Shown: positions 19,501-29,714, counted from the first letter of the stretch. The stretch: 30,324 bases of DNA from Phoronis australis (GCA_002633005.1 NMRA01000508.1:237707-268030), one strand, 5' to 3'. Notes: generated from the sequence alone by a model not told the origin. Made by a program: numbers and translations.

Positions 19501-22500
19501 AACCCTTGATTTGAGCTACAAGCTCGAGATATTGAGTTCAGACTTGAACTTATAGCCTTAATGCTAGAGTAAACATATAATTATGTATTGTGAACTAAGA
19601 TCCCGTTTAAAAAAATATTGACAGGTTTAGTATGTTCTTGCTTTAGAACGAGGATGGGATTTGACAAGTAACTCTCTGTTATTCAAAAATACTTTTTAGT
19701 TCAAAGATTAGTCCCTGGACCCTTGCTTGTTAGTTTCTTGAAATACAGTGAACTGAGATCACCTTTAAAAAAAGATATTGACAAGTTTATGTTCTTGCTT
19801 AGAATGAGGATGTGATTAGACAAGTAACTCTCCCTAACGTCTTGCTGAATTCACAAGGAAAAGATGTCAAGTGTAAATTATATGCAGGTGATTGGTCGGA
19901 TGTCGGGGAACTGGTCAACAGTGGTGATAACATGTGAGTTCATTTTGCTCATCTAACTTTTAGAAGTATGGTAATCCTTCTACAGGTCGTGGAATTTTTT
20001 GTCGTCAGAAACAGACATTGTTAAAGTTGCATTTCACCATATTAAACCGACTAAAAACAAAAATTGATTAAGGACCTTTACTCTCATGCTATCAGTCTCG
20101 TAACATTTTGTTAATAACAGCAATGAATTATTCGATGGTGATTGTCTGTGTCAGTTGATAATGATTCAAATTTTTAGGGTAATTCTTTTATTATTTTGAG
20201 AATTTTTTCGGGACATGGGAGGGAATTCACATGGTTTTAAAATGTTTGTCTGTGAGGAATAAGGCCAATGCTTGGCCCCAAATCGCAGCCTTTGTGAAGC
20301 AACCTCAAATTTACACACTGTAATGATCAAGAATTAGTATAACACATAATTCCAGTAATGGGAATATTATTAATAATTTAAACCTTCTACAATGTTACTC
20401 AAACAGTTTTTTCAAATTATTACTGCATTTTAATAAAAGTTTTCCGTATTTTACAAAATTTTAAAATGCCATCGGTATGCAGGTAGTACATCAAATGATA
20501 CCGTATTTAGAACAGTTTAGTCTGGTGCACATTATTCCATTAATGATTATGATTTAACTTGAGCCATTAATCCATACAATTTCAGATATGATGTGATTCT
20601 AACATCAGAAACCATCTATAATACATCGTCGTATGAAAAGTTGCATGACGCAATGGCTGTCCTGCTTCAACCTTTTGGCGAAGTGTATCCTTTTATCTTA
20701 GCTTCATATTGTATTTCTTTTGTGATGGACCATAGCGATTAGCCAGCTCACCTACGTGGGGGTAGCCTGCACACTTACCCAGGGTAACCTGCACACTTAC
20801 CCAGGGTAGCCTGCACACTTACCCAGGGTAGCCTGCACACTTACCCAGGGTAGCCTGCACACTTACCCAGGGTAGCCTGCCCACCTACCCGGGGTAGCCA
20901 GCACACCTACCCGGGGTAGCCAGCACACCTACCCGGGGTAGCCAGCACATCTACTTGGGCTAACCAGCACACCTACCCCAGCTAGTCAGCACACCTATCC
21001 CGGCTAGTCAGCACACCTGCCCAGATAAACAGCACACCTACCTGGGGATGGTCATAATTCTCGAGAGCATTGAAATTCTGAAATTCCGATCAGTGCCTCT
21101 GTCCAATGGGAAATATTGGGAAGCAATGGGTGCTGATGAAATGGGATTAGTGACTCGTATCGCCTCCTCGCTCTACCAGGAGGTCCTTTGTCTTCACAAC
21201 GGATGGTGTAGGGGAATGGTTTGCCTTTGTGAAAAGACTCGACTTTTACAATGTATGTGATTAGACGTGATGTGTTTTACACAAAAGTTATATAAAGTAC
21301 CTCATCCTCCTTTGGAGGCCACTTGTATCTGGTCCCACGTGACCAGTGCCATTTTGCCTTGGAACATCTCTCATTCAATAAAAGTTCCGGAAGTTCCCAA
21401 ATATAACTAACATCTCTTTATTTATCGCCTCGCAATATGAGCAGTTATATTAGTTTGTAATATGTACTCCCTGAAGGCCCTGAGCTTGCATCACAGCCAT
21501 TTTGTAACATGTACTCAAGAACACAATAGCCAGCCTAGGACCTCTCTAATACTAAACCACATGAGGAATCAATACCCCAAACAAAGCCTTCATCTCAAGG
21601 CTGGAATTTGGAAGTGGAATATTGTGCATTGTTGCGTATAATAATTCAACAGAGTCCCTTCCCATGACCTCTGGAAAAACTCCCGTTTCAACTGTCGTTC
21701 AAACTGGGTTCCTTTTGCTACTCGTGGCAAGGATGTATGTGATTGAGTCATCGCAACCACCAGTCAAACACAGATGTCCTACCAGACTTGTATTTGAAGA
21801 ACATTAGTGGGATAGAGTTAAGGTACAGGGTTCAATTCTCAATCAAGGCAGTATTTTTTCAGAATTCTAATTATTAGATGATGCGCAAGGGCGGATCTAG
21901 GATTTTGAGTGAGGGAGGGGNGTCGGATGTCGGGGAACTGGTCAGCAGTGGTGCTAACATGTGAGTTCATTTTGCTCACCTAACTTTTAGAAGTATGGTA
22001 ATCCTTCTACAGCTTGTGGAATTTTTTGTCGTCAGAAACAGGCATTGTTAAAGTTGCATTTCACCATATTAAACCGACTAAAAACAAAAATTGATTAAGG
22101 ACCTTTACTCTCATGCTATCAGTCTCGTAACATTTTGTTAATAACAGCAATTAATTATTCGATGGTGATTGTCTGTGTCAGTTGATAATGATTCAAATTT
22201 TTAGGGTAATTCTTTTTTATTTTGAGAATTTTTTCGGGACATGGGAGGGAATTCACATGGTTTTAAAATGTTTTTCTGTGAGGAATAAGGCCAATGCTTG
22301 GCCCCAAATCGCAGCCTTTGTGAAGCAACCTCAAATTTACACACTGTAATGATCAAGAATTAGTGTAACATGTAATTCCAGTAATGGGAATATTATTCAT
22401 AATTTAAACCTTCTACAATGTTATTCAAACAGTTTTTTTCAAATTATTACTGCATTTTAATAAAAGTTTTCCGTATTTTACATAATTTTAAAATGCCATC

Positions 22501-25500
22501 GGTATGCAGGTAGTACATCAAATGATACCATATTTAGAACAGTTTAGTTCCATTAATGATTATGATTTAATTTGAGACATTAATCCATACAATTTCAGAT
22601 ATGATGTGATTCTAACGTCAGAAACCATCTATAATACATCGTCGTATGAAAAGTTACATGACGCAATGGCTGTCCTGCTTCAACCTTTTGGCGAAGTGTA
22701 TCCTTTTATCTTAGCTTCATATTGTATATCTTTTGTGATGGACCATAGCGAGTAGCCAGCTCACCTACCTGGGGGTAGCCTGCACACTTACCCAGGGTAA
22801 CCTGCACACTTACCCAGGGTAGCCTGCACACTTACCCAGGGTAGCCTGCACACTTACCCAGGGTAGCCTGCACACTTACCCGGGGTAGCCAGCACACCTA
22901 CATGGGGTAGCCAGCACACCTACCCGGGGTAGCCAGCACACCTACCCGGGCTAGCCAGCACACCTACCCCGGCTAGTCAGCACACCTGCCCAGATAAACA
23001 GCCCACCTACGTGGGGACGGTCATAATTCTCGAGAGCATTGAAATTCTGAAATTCCGATCAGTGCCTCTGTCCAATGGGAAACATTGGGAAGCAATGGGT
23101 GCTGATGAAATGGGATTAGTGACTGGTATCGCCTCCTCGCTCTACCAGGAGGTCCTTTGTCTTCACAACGGATGGCGTAGGGGAATGGTTTGCCTTCGTG
23201 AAAAGACTCTTTTACAATGTATGTGATTAGACGTGATGTGTTTTACACAAAAGTTATAAAGTACCTCATCCTCCTTTGGAGGCCACTGGTATCTGGTCCC
23301 ACGTGACCAGTTGCCACTTTGTCTTTGAACATCTCTCATTCAATAAAAGTTCGGGTAGTTCCCAAATATAACTAACATCTCTTTATTTATTGCCTCGCAA
23401 TATGAGCAGGTGATTGCTTAACCCTTATCCTGCTGAGCCTCTATTCAGACTACTTTCCCTGTGTGCTGAGCTAAGTAGGTCACCACTACTGCTGTACACT
23501 ATTAAGCTGTTATGGAGGTCACCCAGACTAATGACTTAACAATTTTAAATTGGAAATTTGAAGGGGAAATATTAAATTAACAGAAAGGAAGTCAATACAA
23601 AACTTGTGCAGAATTTAATGGAGATTTTCACCATGTGTAAGTCTTTATCATAGCCTTGGTAAAAGCAAACTGATCCACTGTCATCCTCTCCCGTATGGCT
23701 CCAGCCATGTAATGAAACTATGTGTCTACACTTACATAAACCTGCCAATATCTCCCAAACTAGTAATCACAGTCATATGGTTTAAATTGGAGAACTGTAG
23801 AGGAAACTGTGAAGTATGGAATGCTGGTGGTCACATATCTAAACAACATTCCAGGGCTCTTACAATTTCTGAATGAAAATCACTAGTGTCCTGGGGTGAG
23901 TGCACTCTCCTAGGGCAGCCCAGCTGTAACTTATTATAGTCGATTGAGTACACCCAAGGCATTTTAATAGGATAATTGGCATGTCGGCTGACCTCGCCTA
24001 GCCCAGGATAAGGGTTAATATTCAAATCAGTTATATTAGTTTGTAATATGTACTCCCTGAAAGCCCTGAGCTTGCATCACAGCCATTTTGTAACATGTAC
24101 TCAAGAACACAATAGCCAGCCTGGGACCTCTTCCTAGTACTAAACCACATGAGGAATCAATACCCCAAACAAAGCCTTCATCTCAAGGCTGGAATTTGGA
24201 AGTGGAACATTGTGCATTGTTGTGTATAATATTTCAACAGAGTCCCTTCCCATGACCTCTGGAAAAACTCCCGTTTCAACTGTCGTTCAAACTGGGTTCC
24301 TTTTGCTACTCGTGGCAAGGATGTATGTGATTGAGTCATCGCAACCACCAGTCAAACACAGATGTCCTACCAGACTTGTATTTGAAGAACATTAGTGGGA
24401 TAGAGTTAAGGTACAGGGTTCAATTCTCAATCAAGGCAGTATTTTTTCAGAATTCTAATTATTAGATGATGCGCAAGGGCGGATCTAGGATTTTGAGTGA
24501 GGGAGGGGGCCAGGGCAGAGTATTAGCCAAGATTTTGCCTGTCAGACATTCACACCACTGAACTTCCAAATGGAATCTGGGAGAATTTTTAGGAGGGGAC
24601 ATGGCCCCCTTGCCCCTGCCCNCCCCCCCCCCCCCTCCCCAATTCCGTTATGTGAGTGATAGATATGTATAAACTAGCAACAAGGTGTGCGATTATCATT
24701 CATATTACGACTTCAGAATTGTCCTCCAGAGGTACTCGTAATCATTACACCATAACAGCATACGCAGATTTGTAGCGGCCAAGACTCACTATTTCGGAGT
24801 CGGTGGTGGTACTGATCTGTTCAAAGAGTTTGTGAAGAACAGAGGCGTGTTTGAAATTACCACTGTCAAGCAGTTTGATGAAGGTTTGTATATGCGGATT
24901 GGGTATGAGAACTCTCCTAAACACTGGCTGTCCCGGACAAGAGTGATTATAAGCAAATGTTCGTGACAACATGTGGTTTCCTTTTTGAATGTTTTTGACC
25001 GCCTATTATCCACTCTCATGATATGTGCGTAACAAAACGAGACATTTGCGTAATTTTAAACCAGTGCCTGGATGCATAAAACCATCACAAATAGGGTCTC
25101 AGTTAATATGCTCCTTAACATTTTGCTGCTTTGGTGGTCTTGTGAAAAACTGATTGTTCTGAGACTGTCTTTCTAATTGCTGTAACAGTTGTATTTCAAT
25201 TCTTTTACTTTTGTATGCGCTGAGAGTAAACTCTACATTGAATTCTCAGTGTTACTGAAGATAAATAGAGAACATTTCATGCAACTCCCCTAAGTTGAGG
25301 ATGAAGTTCTTGTTTATTTACATATTATTAGCTAGTGTCTTTAGCCAAATAGGAGCTCATATTAAAGACGAAATTAAAATAAATATTTAACGTTTGTTAG
25401 TAAAGACATAACTCGCAGGAGATTAAGAGAACTTATTAGAGTCCCTGTTTGCGCAACTACGCACAGGCTTCTGAGAGCAACTTACAACCTAGTAGTGCAA

Positions 25501-25801
25501 CTACTTATTCTTTTTTGCTTTGGTTCATTTGTTTGCCTATCAGTGATGGTCTGAGTACTGTGCTACACAACAAGTAGTTATTAATCCGAGAGTGCAAATT
25601 ATCAGTTTTTTTTTTGAAAATGGACCAATTATTTACAAGTCAGATAATTGTAGCCAGCATGTCATTGACGTTATGTAGTAGTCTAGAAAAGTGTGAAAGG
25701 TATGCTCTTATTTGTGGTCTGATATTATTTTATTCTTTGCAGGTGTAAAACGTGAAATCATGCGAATGGTTTTCCACAGTAGCAAGACAGAAGTTAGTTG
25801 A
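16464..25801 (+). CDS. METTL18: Protein-histidine methyltransferase METTL18 (Hpm1 family), spliced, complete
   Basis: This SAM-dependent enzyme methylates a histidine of ribosomal protein uL3 (RPL3) and so tunes ribosome assembly and elongation. The exons are 16464-16503, 17174-17277, 17702-17971, 18367-18438, 19803-19933, 20586-20684, 24768-24883 and 25743-25801, all GT-AG and phase-compatible, 891 nt, 296 aa. The start matches the family's M-x-F-x-F-x-F opening and is preceded at once by an in-frame TAA. Landmarks: GGVYEGGLKIWEC at 104-116, SAM motif I LGCGAG at 139-144, LQDYNEDVI at about 159-167, VILTSETIYN at 209-218, FGEVFVAAKTHYFGVGGG at 236-253 and a short DEG-VKREIMRMVF tail. The human protein is longer (about 370 aa), mainly in the N-terminal region. 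The apparent 4-kb intron 6 is inflated by duplication 2. Confidence 0.93.
17174..17277 (+). CDS. METTL18: METTL18 exon 2
   Basis: The acceptor is ACATTTCAG and the donor AAAG/GTGCTT, 104 nt, phase 1 to 0. Encodes an acidic linker (PGPEDCGKEVVIENEVD) and a PPPTIEIPFSTSK end, the variable region ahead of the methyltransferase fold. Confidence 0.82.
17702..17971 (+). CDS. METTL18: METTL18 exon 3
   Basis: The acceptor is TTTTCCATAG and the donor ATGGAG/GTTGGT, 270 nt, phase 0 to 0. Carries HHSDLIGGVYEGGLKIWEC, the most distinctive family motif, and ends in strand beta-1 (GVRVME) that leads into SAM motif I. Confidence 0.95.
18367..18438 (+). CDS. METTL18: METTL18 exon 4
   Basis: The acceptor is TTTTTCAG and the donor GATTAC/GTAAGT, 72 nt, phase 0 to 0. 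Encodes LGCGAGLPALYTALKGAHIY and LQDY: the glycine-rich SAM-binding loop and the acidic residue of the second strand. Confidence 0.94.
18735..18815 (+). repeat. tRNA-like degenerate sequence, possible SINE head
   Basis: TAGTGTGATAAGTGTGCGC resembles a Pol III A box with D arm. GGGGTCGATTC, about 40 bp later, resembles a B box with T arm. Acceptor and anticodon stems do not fold cleanly, so it is not a working tRNA gene. It lies in METTL18 intron 4. Confidence 0.35.
19590..19677 (+). pseudogene. Decayed partial copy of METTL18 intron 4 end and exon 5 start
   Basis: This aligns with 19747-19831, about 157 bp downstream: TGAACTAAGATC against TGAACTGAGATC, then AAAAATATTGACAGGTTTA, TATGTTCTTGCTTTAG and AACGAGGATGGGATTTGACA against AATGAGGATGTGATTAGACA. 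The copied exon start would be 19647. It reaches a stop after four codons (N-E-D-G-I-stop would be one codon later), so it is not usable coding sequence. Confidence 0.75.
19803..19933 (+). CDS. METTL18: METTL18 exon 5
   Basis: The acceptor is CTTGCTTAG and the donor AACAT/GTGAGT, 131 nt, phase 0 to 2. Encodes NEDVIRQVTLPNVLLNSQGK and then LYAGDWSDVGELVNSGDN, the substrate-loop and motif region in which the family has V-T-L-P-N-V and G-x-W-S. Confidence 0.92.
20586..20684 (+). CDS. METTL18: METTL18 exon 6
   Basis: The acceptor is AATTTCAG and the donor GAAGT/GTATCC, 99 nt, phase 2 to 2. Encodes YDVILTSETIYNTSSYEKLH and AVLLQPFGEV. The donor is fixed by exon 7, whose first base completes the valine codon. 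The exon is symmetric, so skipping or double inclusion would keep the frame. Confidence 0.92.
20739..21047 (+). repeat. 22-bp minisatellite, copy A
   Basis: About 14 units of the form GTAGCCTGCACACTTACCCA plus GG. The first half is nearly uniform and the second half drifts to AGCACACCTACCCGGGGTAG and CTAGTCAGCACACCT variants. It starts about 55 bp after METTL18 exon 6. Confidence 0.92.
21922..21960 (+). pseudogene. METTL18: METTL18 exon 5 fragment in copy B
   Basis: The last 39 nt of exon 5 with the same GTGAGT donor. Compared with 19895-19933 it has AAC to AGC (Asn to Ser) and GAT to GCT (Asp to Ala). No acceptor is present because the copy starts at the N. Confidence 0.85.
22599..22697 (+). 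pseudogene. METTL18: Second copy of METTL18 exon 6
   Basis: A full copy with intact AATTTCAG acceptor and GTATCC donor. It differs from 20586-20684 only by silent changes (ACA to ACG, TTG to TTA). It is most likely the other haplotype rather than a second exon; as a phase 2-2 exon it would be in frame if spliced in. Confidence 0.8.
22753..23020 (+). repeat. 22-bp minisatellite, copy B
   Basis: The counterpart of 20739-21047 with about two fewer units and a different internal pattern of variants, as expected for two alleles of a length-variable tract. Confidence 0.9.
23422..24014. mobile_element. piggyBac-type MITE, 593 bp, TTAA target
   Basis: The left end CCCTTATCCTG and right end CAGGATAAGGG are exact inverted repeats, flanked by TTAA at 23418-23421 and 24015-24018. 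TTAA duplication with CCC ends is the signature of the piggyBac superfamily. It is absent at the matching place in copy A (near 21436), where TATGAGCAG runs straight into TTATATTAG. There is no transposase; the minus-strand ORF 23831-24025 crosses the right end and is spurious. Confidence 0.87.
24768..24883 (+). CDS. METTL18: METTL18 exon 7
   Basis: The acceptor is CATACGCAG and the donor GATGAAG/GTTTGT, 116 nt, phase 2 to 1. Encodes FVAAKTHYFGVGGGTDLFKE and FVKNRGVFEI. A nearer TTTGTAG acceptor at 24774 was rejected because it removes F-V and needs an unsupported donor upstream. The minus-strand ORFs 24745-25019 are shadows. Confidence 0.93.
25743..25801 (+). CDS. METTL18: METTL18 exon 8 with stop
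   Basis: The acceptor is TCTTTGCAG; phase 1, then VKREIMRMVFHSSKTEVS and TGA. Human METTL18 ends with an equivalent short strand after D-E-G. The ORF 25752-25967 is a different frame. Confidence 0.9.
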
Positions 25802-26056
25802 CAGATCAGCTGCCTTTGATAAATTTGGGGAGGGGTTGTCCTTTTCATTGATTTATGAGGATGTGTTATGTGGTAATGTTACTTGTTCAAAATGGTCCAA
25901 CTGTAATGTGTTTTTACCAGGAATGCAGTACAACTCACTTGTAAGATATGATGTGTCCAAGCAATAACAAAGTTACTTAAATACAATACTAGCAGAGACA
26001 TCTATTGTCACACCAACTAAGTGACTGTATATTAGGGCATCTTTTAATCAGTGTCC
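25802..26056 (+). other. METTL18 3' UTR and flank
   Basis: No further gene is seen. There is no AATAAA close to the stop. The first plausible poly(A) hexamer is ATTAAA at 26484-26489, inside duplication 3, so the UTR may be several hundred bases long. Confidence 0.4.
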
Positions 26057-28557
26057 AGCAGAGCACTATGTTGTGCAGTGCAACAAATTTCAGTGCTGTA
26101 CACCTATGGACCATGACATAGGGGGCGGGGGGGCTATGGACACTCCACTTATTTCAGTGCTGCACTGCCCATGACTGTGGTAGGGCCCTGAGTTCAGAGT
26201 AACGATTTTGGAAGGAAAATCTCCTGTGTGCAATATCCATCATCCAGACCACCTGTTGATTACAAATGTATTGTGCATCCTGTTTTCATTGGTTGATTTA
26301 ATTCTGTTTTGGATGAGCGGTATACCAGAATGCATTGTACTGTGACATCTCCTTCTCTTGTGTAATGAGGTGTGTAATTTGAAGTTCTGTTTTGCATGAA
26401 AAACTGATTGTATGGACTATGCAATATCCTCTGTTGTACTTTAGGATGGGTTGAATGTGTAATTTGCATCATGGTATATTGTAATTAAAGTCTCTTCAGT
26501 TCCGAACCCTTCATGGCAAATTCAGGGGAAACTTTAGTACACGTGTATCTCTGACATGCCGGAGAGTTGGCATTCATTAATAAAAACAAACACAAAAACA
26601 ACGGATTGTGTTGTTTTATTCCTCTGGTCAAAGCTCACAACTTCAAGAAGTCTACCCAGTCAACAACCCCAAAATGTGTACATGTATTTTCGGCCACAAA
26701 AACGTTTTGGTGTCCCTTTAATAAAACGAACTGTATCATATTTGCTCAGTGGGAAATCATAATTTCAAGCTGCGTTTTTTCTAAAACTTCTGATGGGGCT
26801 ATTCGGAAAATCTACAACAACTAGAGGGCGTGCGTGTACTAGTGGTGATAGATTAACAGCCTCGATTTCGCGAGCCCTTTAAATACATGGTGAAATGGCT
26901 TGCAGCCGTGCCAACTGAATCTGAGATTGTGTAAAAAGGGTGCTTCTATGAGGGGAAGTAAGCACGACCTCATACAAAGGTAATTTTTGTGATCATTTTA
27001 ACGATTATTCCATGATTATTCTACCGATGCCTGTTAACTGAGGCACTCTCCGAAGTCGACTTCGCGGCAGTCAGTCGCCAGCCAGAGTCTGGTTAATCTT
27101 TGTATGTTGTGATATGTGATACGATACTGGACGTAGCAATCGGTATGTTTTCGTACATCAAAGCATTATTATTGTTTGGAATGATTTCTAAAAGTTTATC
27201 AGTGGCAGTTACATCAATCAATGCTGAATATGCTGTCAACTCGATACAGGTTAAATTTGAGTTAAGATTACAATCCAATCCCAATGGCAAAGGGTACGTG
27301 AGTGATNAGCAGAGCACTATGTTGTGCAGTGCAACAAATTTCAGTGCTGTACACCTATGGACCATGACATAGGGGGCGGGGGGCTATGGCCACTCCACTT
27401 ATTTCAGTGCTGCACCGCCCATGACTGTGGTAGGGCCCTGAGTTCAGAGTAACGATTTTGGAAGGAAAATCTCTCGTGTGCAATATCCATCATTCAGACC
27501 ACCTGTTGATTACAAATGTATTGTGCATCCTGTTTTCATTGGTTGATTTAATTCTGTTTTGGATGAGTGGTATCCCAGAATGCATTGTACTGTGACATCT
27601 CCTTCTCCTGTGTAATGAGGTGTGTAATATGAAGTTCTGTTTTGCATAAAAAACTGATTTTATGGACTATGCAATATCCTCTGTTGTACTTTAGGATGGG
27701 TTGAATGTGTAATTTGCATCATGGTATATTGTAATTAAAGTCTCTTCAGTTCCGAACCCTTCATGGCAAATTCAGGGGAAACTATAGTACACGTGTATCT
27801 CTGACATGCCGGAGACTTGGCATTCATTAATAATAACAAACACAAAAACAACGGATTGTGTTGTTTTATTCCTCTGGTCAAAGCTCACAACTTCAAGAAG
27901 TCTACCCAGTCAACAACCCCAAAATGTGTACATGTACTTTCGGCCACAAAAACGTTTTGGTGTCCCTTTAATAAAACGAACTGTATCATATTTGCTCAGT
28001 GGGAAATTTTAATTTCAAGCTGCGTTTTTTCTAAAACTTCTGATGGGGCTATTCGGAAAATCTACAACAACTAGAGGGCGTGCGTGTACTAGTGGTGATA
28101 GATTAACAGCCTCGATTTTGCGAGCCCTTTAAATACATGGTGAAATGGCTTGCAGCCGTGCCAACTGAATCTGAGATTGTGTAAAAAGGGTGCTTCTATG
28201 AGGGAAAGTTAGCACGACCTCATACAAAGGTAATGTTTGTGATCATTTTAACGATTATTCCATGATTATTCTACCGATGCCTGTTAACTGAGGCACTCGC
28301 CGATGTCGACTTCGCGGCAGTCAGTCGCCAGCCAGAGTCTGGTTAATCTTTGTATGTTGTGATATGTGATACGATACTGGACGTAGCAATCGAGATCTTT
28401 TCGTACATCAAAGCATTATTATTGTTTGGAATGATTTCTAAAAGTTTATCAGTGACAGTTACATCAATCAATGCTGAATGTTTATGCTGTCAACTCGATA
28501 CAGGTTAATGAGTTAAGATTACAATCCAATCCCAATGGCAAAGGGTACGTGAGTGAT
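26057..28557 (+). repeat. N-flanked direct duplication 3 (two 1250-bp copies)
   Basis: Copy A spans 26057-27306 and copy B spans 27308-28557, with one N at 27307. The copies are equal in length and nearly identical, with substitutions and a few small compensating indels. Copy A stops at the N in GTACGTGAGTGAT, and the same string in copy B continues into unique sequence. The paired ORFs 26567-26824 and 27817-28074 are the same block twice. Confidence 0.88.
27145..27297 (+). CDS. Candidate first exon of a secreted protein (weak)
   Basis: From ATG at 27145 the frame runs 51 codons to a TAC/GTGAGT donor. The first about 20 residues look like a signal peptide (MFSYIKALLLFGMISKSLSV), followed by VNSIQVKFELRLQSNPNGKG. 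The copy at 28395-28548 has ATG changed to ATC, a 4-bp insertion and a 3-bp loss, which would break the frame. Either one allele is null or this is not a gene. Confidence 0.25.
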
Positions 28558-29714
28558 AAATATCCATTGCATTAGACTATTTGTTTACTCCCTATCATAT
28601 GTCTTCTGGAAATCTATTACACGTTGAAATGGAAATCTATCACGTCAGTTTTCACGTAACCTTTGGTTTTTAGGTTTGAAGGCTTGTACCGTGCAGAGGA
28701 GATATGCATCGCTTCTGCACCGTCCCTGAATGGACAAAAATTGGTTTTTAGCATTTGACTGCAGCTAACCAACAAGATCTTCCCATCCAGTGCAGATCTG
28801 TTGTCAAAGCCTACTTTCAATATTGGAGACAACGAACAAAGCCTTTGAAAAGGAACAGCTATTTTTAAAGTCATTTTGTTAAATTACTTATTCAGGTCCC
28901 GAGGGGGGATTGGCATGGGGGGTTGTAATATTTGGTACAACTGAATGTGTGGAAATAACAGGTAATACATGTTTGGGGAAAAGAGCATGGTGAGGTAATT
29001 CTTAACCTTCACGAAGTCCCTTCAAGTTGATTTCATGAAACTGTTTTGCTACTTGTATCAATTGTAAAACCACGAAAATATATTACATTTTCCGAATTCA
29101 CAGTGACTGAATAGTCTTAACTCATGCCTTGAAATGTTGCAAGTCGTTATAAATTCAAATGACTGCCATTTTTGTGAAAATTGCATTTTTGATGGTGCCT
29201 TACGATTTGTAATTACTCTTAAACAACAGAAAGATTATCCATCATTTTTAAATGACCCAAGTCTTCATATCTTCTATTAGAAGGAAAACGGTTCCCTCAA
29301 CCTTAGGCTAGAAGTATGCTTGACAGACCCATGAACCTGTAATCTGAGTTTAAAATTGCTGAAAGTATCAAAATTAAAAAGGTTTGAAAGGTTTGAAGTT
29401 GTCTCAAAAAACTTGTATATTTTACAGACAAGTGATGCCTTTAAAGAATTGTTATGGCTAGGGATAAAAAATAAAGACAGTTTTATGCAATACTCATTAT
29501 AAACACCCTTGGTTTCTAAAAATAGTAATTATTTACTTTTATGTGAAACTGTAAAGCAATCACCATATATTTTTGAAAAACGGGTAACATTTTTGATCCA
29601 ATCTGGAGTACTTAATTATTCATATTTCAATATTTGTTCCAGGTTCAGTGACATATTAAGGCCACTTCAAGCTGTATCATAGACAAGCTTTGTTACTCCG
29701 TTCTCTTCCCACAG
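28558..29714. other. Unassigned stretch ahead of the right-hand exon
   Basis: Both strands of 28617-28874 are open over moderate lengths. A possible plus-strand piece after TTTTTAG at 28673 reads FEGLYRAEEICIASAPSLNG and soon meets a stop. Neither strand resembles a known family. The rest is AT-rich and likely intronic to the gene that includes 29715-29874. Confidence 0.35.

Larger units (their letters stand above)
19895..24508 (+). repeat. N-flanked direct duplication 2 inside METTL18
   Basis: Copy A spans 19895-21920 and copy B spans 21922-24508, with one N at 21921. Copy B starts inside exon 5 and repeats exon 6, the minisatellite and downstream intron sequence. Most of the length difference is a 624-bp block in copy B (about 23410-24030) that holds a MITE. 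Identity is very high apart from small indels and substitutions. Confidence 0.88.

Noticed and set aside
20685-20740. Read-through of METTL18 exon 6 as GEVYPFILAS
   Set aside because: The GTATCC donor after GAAGT joins exactly to A-TTT-GTA of exon 7 to give GEVFVAAKTHYF, which matches the family. Read-through would add unmatched residues.
21048-24395. Paired ORFs at 21048/23011 and 21622/24210
   Set aside because: They are intron sequence repeated by duplication 2. The frames differ at their ends between the copies.
27145-27297. Similarity of FELRLQSNPNGKG to the N-terminal domain of Notch ligands
   Set aside because: The match is a handful of residues with none of the domain's cysteines, and the second copy breaks the frame.
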